A DNA stretch of 64,000 nucleotides from Sphingobacteriaceae bacterium (GTDB lineage: Bacteria > Bacteroidota > Bacteroidia > Sphingobacteriales > Sphingobacteriaceae): NCBI GenBank assembly GCA_947459195.1, contig CANHCS010000001.1, forward strand, positions 1 through 64,000. Direction: 5' to 3'. Below are positions 59,602-64,000 of this stretch, in pieces (positions within the stretch are counted from its first letter, which is position 1; each line of letters opens with the position of its first letter). The position numbers were made by a program, and so were the translations under genes. Under the pieces are notes generated by a model. That model searched no databases, had not been told where the DNA came from, and saw only the letters and a list, made by a program, of their open reading frames with translations.

Positions 59602-60684
59602 ATGAAAAACACCGCCTTAACCCAAACTCATATCGCCTTAGGTGCCAAAATGGTCCCTTTTGCCGGATACAACATGCCAGTGCAATATGCCGGTATCAAT
59701 GTGGAACACGAAACCGTACGCAAAGCTGTGGGCGTATTTGATGTGAGTCACATGGGTGAGTTCATCTTAAAAGGGGAGGGCGCATTAGATTTGATTCAAA
59801 AGGTGACATCTAACGATGCATCCAAATTATATGACGGGAAGATCCAGTATTCATGCCTGCCAAACGAGCAGGGCGGTATTGTAGACGATTTGCTGGTATA
59901 CCGCATCGACGAAAAGACTTACATGCTGGTGGTAAATGCCTCCAATATTCAAAAAGACTGGGACTGGATCTCAAAATATAATTCGTATGGTGTGGACATG
60001 AAAGACATTTCGGACCGTACTTCCTTATTGGCCGTTCAGGGACCTAATGCCGCTCAGGCCTTGCAAAGCTTGACCGATATTGACTTGTCGGCTATGGAAT
60101 ACTATACTTTTCAGAAAGGCAAATTTGCCGGAGTAGATAATGTATTGATCTCGGCTACGGGCTATACCGGTGCTGGCGGTTTCGAAATTTATTTTGACAA
60201 TGAGCATGCTGATGTGATCTGGAAGGCCATTTTCGAAGCCGGTGCGCCATTTGGTATTCAGCCCATCGGTTTAGGTGCCCGCGATACTTTGCGCCTGGAA
60301 ATGGGTTTTTGCTTGTACGGTAATGATATCGACGATACCACTTCGCCATTAGAAGCCGGCCTGGGTTGGATCACCAAATTCACGAAAGATTTTGTGAACT
60401 CGGCCAATCTTTCGGCTCAAAAGCAGGACGGCGTCAAGCGCAAATTGGTCGGTTTTGAAATGTTGGAACGCGGTATTCCACGTCATGATTATGAGATCTG
60501 TGACCCAACTGGAAATACCATTGGTAAAGTAACTTCAGGAACTCAATCGCCATCTTTACAAAAAGCCATTGGTCTTGGTTATGTAGCCACCGATTTTGCC
60601 AAAGAAGACAGCGAAATTTTTATCAAAATCCGTGAACAGCTGGTGAAAGCCCAAGTGGTGAAATTCCCGTTCTATAAAGCTTAA
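59602..60684 (+). CDS. gcvT: Glycine cleavage system aminomethyltransferase
   Basis: [71 protein letters not shown]. Confidence 0.97.
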   Translation: MKNTALTQTHIALGAKMVPFAGYNMPVQYAGINVEHETVRKAVGVFDVSHMGEFILKGEGALDLIQKVTSNDASKLYDGKIQYSCLPNEQGGIVDDLLVYRIDEKTYMLVVNASNIQKDWDWISKYNSYGVDMKDISDRTSLLAVQGPNAAQALQSLTDIDLSAMEYYTFQKGKFAGVDNVLISATGYTGAGGFEIYFDNEHADVIWKAIFEAGAPFGIQPIGLGARDTLRLEMGFCLYGNDIDDTTSPLEAGLGWITKFTKDFVNSANLSAQKQDGVKRKLVGFEMLERGIPRHDYEICDPTGNTIGKVTSGTQSPSLQKAIGLGYVATDFAKEDSEIFIKIREQLVKAQVVKFPFYKA

Positions 60685-60685
60685 G

Positions 60686-61408
60686 ATGCAGCAAAAAAAA
60701 CTGGAGGTTTGCCTTAGTCCTGCCTTATTACACCTTTACGATATTAAAGATAGCCTGGTGGTGGTGATCGATATTTTTCGGGCCACTTCTTCCATGTGCT
60801 ATGGCATTGCCAACGGAGCCGAGGCCATTATTCCGGTGGCTACGGTGGACGCCTGCCGTTCTTATGAGCACACCGATTATTTGCTGGCTGCCGAGCGCAA
60901 TGGCGAAGTGGTGGAAGGTTTTGATTTTGGCAATTCACCTTTTTCCTATACTGCCGAAAAAGTTAGTGGCAAAACCGTAGTGGTCACTACCACCAACGGT
61001 ACTCATGCCATTAATAAAAGTCGGGAAGCCCGCAAGGTGTTGATTGGTTCTTTTTTGAATCTCAGCGCTTTGAGCCATTGGTTGAAAAACCAGCCACATG
61101 ATGTTTTGCTCTTATGTGCCGCTTGGAAAAATAAAGTGAACCTGGAAGATACTTTGTTTGCCGGAGCGGTGGCTTACCAGCTGCAAAACGAAGGCTACAA
61201 GTTCGATGATTCAGCCATCTTGTCTGCCGATCTTTATCAAATGGCACAGGGTAATCTGGATGAATTTTTGAAGAAAACATCGCACAGCGAACGCCTGAAA
61301 GAATTAAAAATTGAGGCCGATATTGCTTTTTGCCTTCAAATAGATCTGATCGATGCTATTCCTGTTTTGGATGGGGATCGCTTGGTGAAACTAGTATTGT
61401 CGAAATAG
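60686..61408 (+). CDS. 2-phosphosulfolactate phosphatase (ComB family)
   Basis: VVVIDIFRATSSMCYGIANGAEAIIPVATVD; GNSPFSY; KTVVVTTTNGTHAINKS; AAWKNKVNLEDTLFAGAV. Confidence 0.9.
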   Translation: MQQKKLEVCLSPALLHLYDIKDSLVVVIDIFRATSSMCYGIANGAEAIIPVATVDACRSYEHTDYLLAAERNGEVVEGFDFGNSPFSYTAEKVSGKTVVVTTTNGTHAINKSREARKVLIGSFLNLSALSHWLKNQPHDVLLLCAAWKNKVNLEDTLFAGAVAYQLQNEGYKFDDSAILSADLYQMAQGNLDEFLKKTSHSERLKELKIEADIAFCLQIDLIDAIPVLDGDRLVKLVLSK

Positions 61409-62664
61409 TTTTTAAGCAAATCTTGGTCAAATCTTTTGAATCCCATCTTTTTCGCTAGACTTGTATATTCTTTTTCTAAGTTCAGCAGATTTTCATCAGA
61501 GCCAATTTTTAATTCTGCTTGGTAGTGAGCGATTAAATAAAACAATTTAATGTATTCTTTGTAAGAGTCTAAAACATGGTCGAAGTTAATGAATTCTAGG
61601 TTCTTGAATCCTTGATGTGGCCGATCATTCGCGATATTCACAAAACAATACCCTATCAAATAAATACAATTCTCGGTGTAGGTCACCCAATTGGTGTTTT
61701 CAAATAATTCTTCGTAATATTTATCGATTATTTTCTCTAATAGACTTATTCTCTTAGTTAAAATACAGGCTGGGAACAGTTCATAAAAAAATTGGTTTTT
61801 TGCTTTATGTTTTTTTGCCAGGCTGAATATGAATTTTTCTTCTTCCATTATAAATGGCTTTGAAATCAATTGATAGCCGGTCCATCGTCCCAATAAAAGT
61901 GGATGGATTTCGGTTTCATTAAATTGATTCGAAATAATTTTGATCTCTTTTTCTCCTTTTAAATACCTATGATATTCGAAGATCAGACTGATAAACAGAT
62001 AATCACTTGCTACCGACTTCGTTTTGTCAATCAAGTAGTTTATTACCTTGCCGTATGTTCCATTTATCTCGGAGTAATCAATAAACAAAAAAGTATAAAA
62101 CTGATTTAACTGCGTTGAATTAAATAGGAAGAGAAAATCTTCAAGGTCTATTTTTCTAAATAATAAACCTAATGAAGATGCCAACTTAATTTGGTCTTCG
62201 TACTTTATGACTATACGATTTTCATTACTTAACAGCAGTTTTAGGTTGTTTGTGTTTTTCGAGCGGAAATTTGCAGTTAAAACACTAGACAAGAAATGAA
62301 TAAAATCTGGGTGTTTTTGTTGCGCCAACAACCATTGGAGGTCATTTTTTGAGATAAGATTCTCATTTTCGATTCTGTAAACCTGTTTCCATAAATACCA
62401 ATCTATATTCTTTCTACACTTTATTTGAAATTCGGCTACAGATGGGTACCCGCAGAACTCACACAGTGTTTGAAGGGTGTTGTTATTTGGTTTGCCAGAT
62501 TTTAGAAACGAAAAAAACCTTCTAAGGGTATTAAAGCCAAGCTTCTTGTTTACAGAAACTTCAATAGCGTTTTGAAGTAGTTTCAAATCCTTTTGAGATT
62601 CGATTCCACCTCCCATTTTCTTTTCTAGTTCTAATTTCAGTAGTTCTAAATCCGATGCGTTCAT
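61336..62664 (-). CDS. Uncharacterised 442-aa protein; N-terminal HTH-like region, helical C-terminal part
   Basis: Full-length ORF; NAIEVSVNKKLGFNTLRRFFSFLKSGKPNNNTLQTLCEFCGYPSVAEFQ resembles an N-terminal domain of uncharacterised Bacteroidota proteins; 73-bp convergent overlap with the ComB gene. Confidence 0.65.
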   Translation of the reverse strand: MNASDLELLKLELEKKMGGGIESQKDLKLLQNAIEVSVNKKLGFNTLRRFFSFLKSGKPNNNTLQTLCEFCGYPSVAEFQIKCRKNIDWYLWKQVYRIENENLISKNDLQWLLAQQKHPDFIHFLSSVLTANFRSKNTNNLKLLLSNENRIVIKYEDQIKLASSLGLLFRKIDLEDFLFLFNSTQLNQFYTFLFIDYSEINGTYGKVINYLIDKTKSVASDYLFISLIFEYHRYLKGEKEIKIISNQFNETEIHPLLLGRWTGYQLISKPFIMEEEKFIFSLAKKHKAKNQFFYELFPACILTKRISLLEKIIDKYYEELFENTNWVTYTENCIYLIGYCFVNIANDRPHQGFKNLEFINFDHVLDSYKEYIKLFYLIAHYQAELKIGSDENLLNLEKEYTSLAKKMGFKRFDQDLLKNYFDNTSFTKRSPSKTGIASIRSI

Positions 62665-62956
62665 TTATGGGCTATTTATGGGCTAATTTATTGATTTTTT
62701 TGACTGAAGTTAGCACATCACAATTAAAACAGTTATTCAATGCAACCCAACACTCTTCTTAAAACCACATGTTTATACATTTTTTTGCTTCAACCAAATG
62801 TTAATCGCCTCTAAATACTTTAGTAACTCAACGAGAAGTAGTTTATGCTAAATGCCGAGATGAACCTTTAACTGCGCTCACTCTAAGTCCCTACATCTAC
62901 CATACCAATGATATGTCAAACTCTGAACCTATTCATCAAAAAATAATTTAATCCTT

Positions 62957-63844
62957 ATGAAATACATTTATGTAATTATTCTGGCACTTTTATTTCAAGA
63001 CTGCTCAAAGTCAGAGCTTGCTACTAAATCATCTGTTCCCGAAAAACCTGAAGTAAAACAAGAGGCCATACCTGTATTTACTGATATTCCTGATCAGAAT
63101 TTTGAAAAGGCGCTCATCGAAAGAAAATTAGATACCATTTTAGACGCAAAGGTGAGGACTGTTAACATCATGTACATTGAACAATTGTTTTTAGATCGGG
63201 CCGGAATTACCAATATGACCGGGATTCAGGCCTTCAAAAATTTAAAAAATCTCAGTGTTTATAAAAACTCTGATCTTAAAACTCTGGACGTTACCCAAAA
63301 TACGAAGCTCACAAATCTTTGTATCTCAGATTGCGATATCTCCACCATTGATATTTCAAAAAACACGGAATTGGTTGAGATCACTTTTCAAAATAGTTCG
63401 GGACCTACTACTCCATATGGTACTACTAAGGGTCTTATTTCTATAGACTTGACGAAAAATAAAAAGCTTGAGAAAGTTTATTTATGGGCCAATCGGTTAA
63501 CCGCTCTGGATGTTAGTATGTGCCCAAATTTGGTAGACTTGTGGATAGGGGCAGGTGAGTCGCTATTAAATAGCGATAAAGGTGGTAATTTCATTGAATA
63601 TCTCGATTTAAGTAAAAATCCCAAATTGAATGTGCTTATGGCAGATAATAATAAATTAACTTATCTAAACATTAAGGGTACTGCTAATAATGGCCTTCCA
63701 AGAACTTGTGTAACCAAAAACAACCCAAATTTGCTTGAAATAAAGGTGACCAATAAAAAACGTGTTGACGATCATGCATATTATCTTAAATCCATTGGTA
63801 ATATTTGGTATACAAAGGATTCTCAAACTCAATATGTAGAATAA
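62957..63844 (+). CDS. Leucine-rich-repeat-like lipoprotein
   Basis: MKYIYVIILALLFQDCSKSE signal/lipobox-like start; repeats such as FKNLKNLSVYKNSDLKTLDVTQNTKLTNLCISDCDISTIDISKN, LEKVYLWANRLTALDVSMCPNL, LDLSKNPKLNVLMADNNKLTYLNI. Confidence 0.78.
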   Translation: MKYIYVIILALLFQDCSKSELATKSSVPEKPEVKQEAIPVFTDIPDQNFEKALIERKLDTILDAKVRTVNIMYIEQLFLDRAGITNMTGIQAFKNLKNLSVYKNSDLKTLDVTQNTKLTNLCISDCDISTIDISKNTELVEITFQNSSGPTTPYGTTKGLISIDLTKNKKLEKVYLWANRLTALDVSMCPNLVDLWIGAGESLLNSDKGGNFIEYLDLSKNPKLNVLMADNNKLTYLNIKGTANNGLPRTCVTKNNPNLLEIKVTNKKRVDDHAYYLKSIGNIWYTKDSQTQYVE

Positions 63845-64000
63845 CTATTTCAGTTTTTCGTTATTCCGATGCCTTTCTGTATCGCGTTTGGTTTTCTTCT
63901 CGAGGTTTTGCTGTAAAGCATGAGTTAAATCAATGCCGGTTTGGTTGGCCAGGCAGATCAATACGAATAGTACATCAGCCATTTCATCAGCCAGGTTGAC
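63845..64000 (-). CDS. MazG-like nucleotide pyrophosphohydrolase, C-terminal part; gene runs off the right edge
   Basis: Minus-strand translation VNLADEMADVLFVLICLANQTGIDLTHALQQNLEKKTKRDTERHRNNEKLK*. Confidence 0.8.
   Translation of the reverse strand, partial: VNLADEMADVLFVLICLANQTGIDLTHALQQNLEKKTKRDTERHRNNEKLK

Noticed and set aside
1-64000. tRNA, rRNA, IS elements, prophage, toxin-antitoxin or defence genes
   Set aside because: None could be recognised by reading; spacers are mostly too short for them, though a tRNAscan/ISfinder run was not possible

Overview
This 64 kb window is a gene-dense chromosomal segment from a Bacteroidota organism. It looks Sphingobacteriaceae-like, judging by SprA, DUF6427, DUF2480, DUF3108, DUF3109 and DUF4292 family proteins, fused E1 alpha/beta, malic enzyme-PTA fusion and TAnnTTTG promoter elements. 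Most of it is core housekeeping: partial uvrB, upp, purQ, coaX, lptC, a PpiD-like PPIase, rfbA, gmd, dxs, scpA, glyA, comF, rlmN, acyP, dut, envC-like, two tatA, MltD-like, malic enzyme, ruvA, the giant T9SS translocon gene sprA, gcvH, feoAB, E1, lutB, M28 peptidase, rpiB, tatC, accC, accB, fabH, plsX, rpmF, DUF177, pdxA, rsmA, greA, HIT, ruvC, rnhB, gcvT, comB and a MazG-like partial gene at the right edge. I saw no tRNA, rRNA, CRISPR array, IS element or prophage. The less ordinary parts are: (i) about 2.4 kb of accessory DNA between comB and the MazG-like gene (61.4-63.84 kb), with an uncharacterised 442-aa protein whose 3' end runs into comB and a divergent LRR-type lipoprotein; (ii) a phased 8-bp tandem repeat that switches strand midway in the accB-accC spacer; (iii) a compact GC-rich, probably structured intergenic element between gmd and dxs; (iv) a 40-aa predicted membrane smORF; and (v) recurrent -7 promoter motifs almost abutting start codons. 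None of these is proven to be a new system. Homology calls come from protein-level recognition only; no searches were run.
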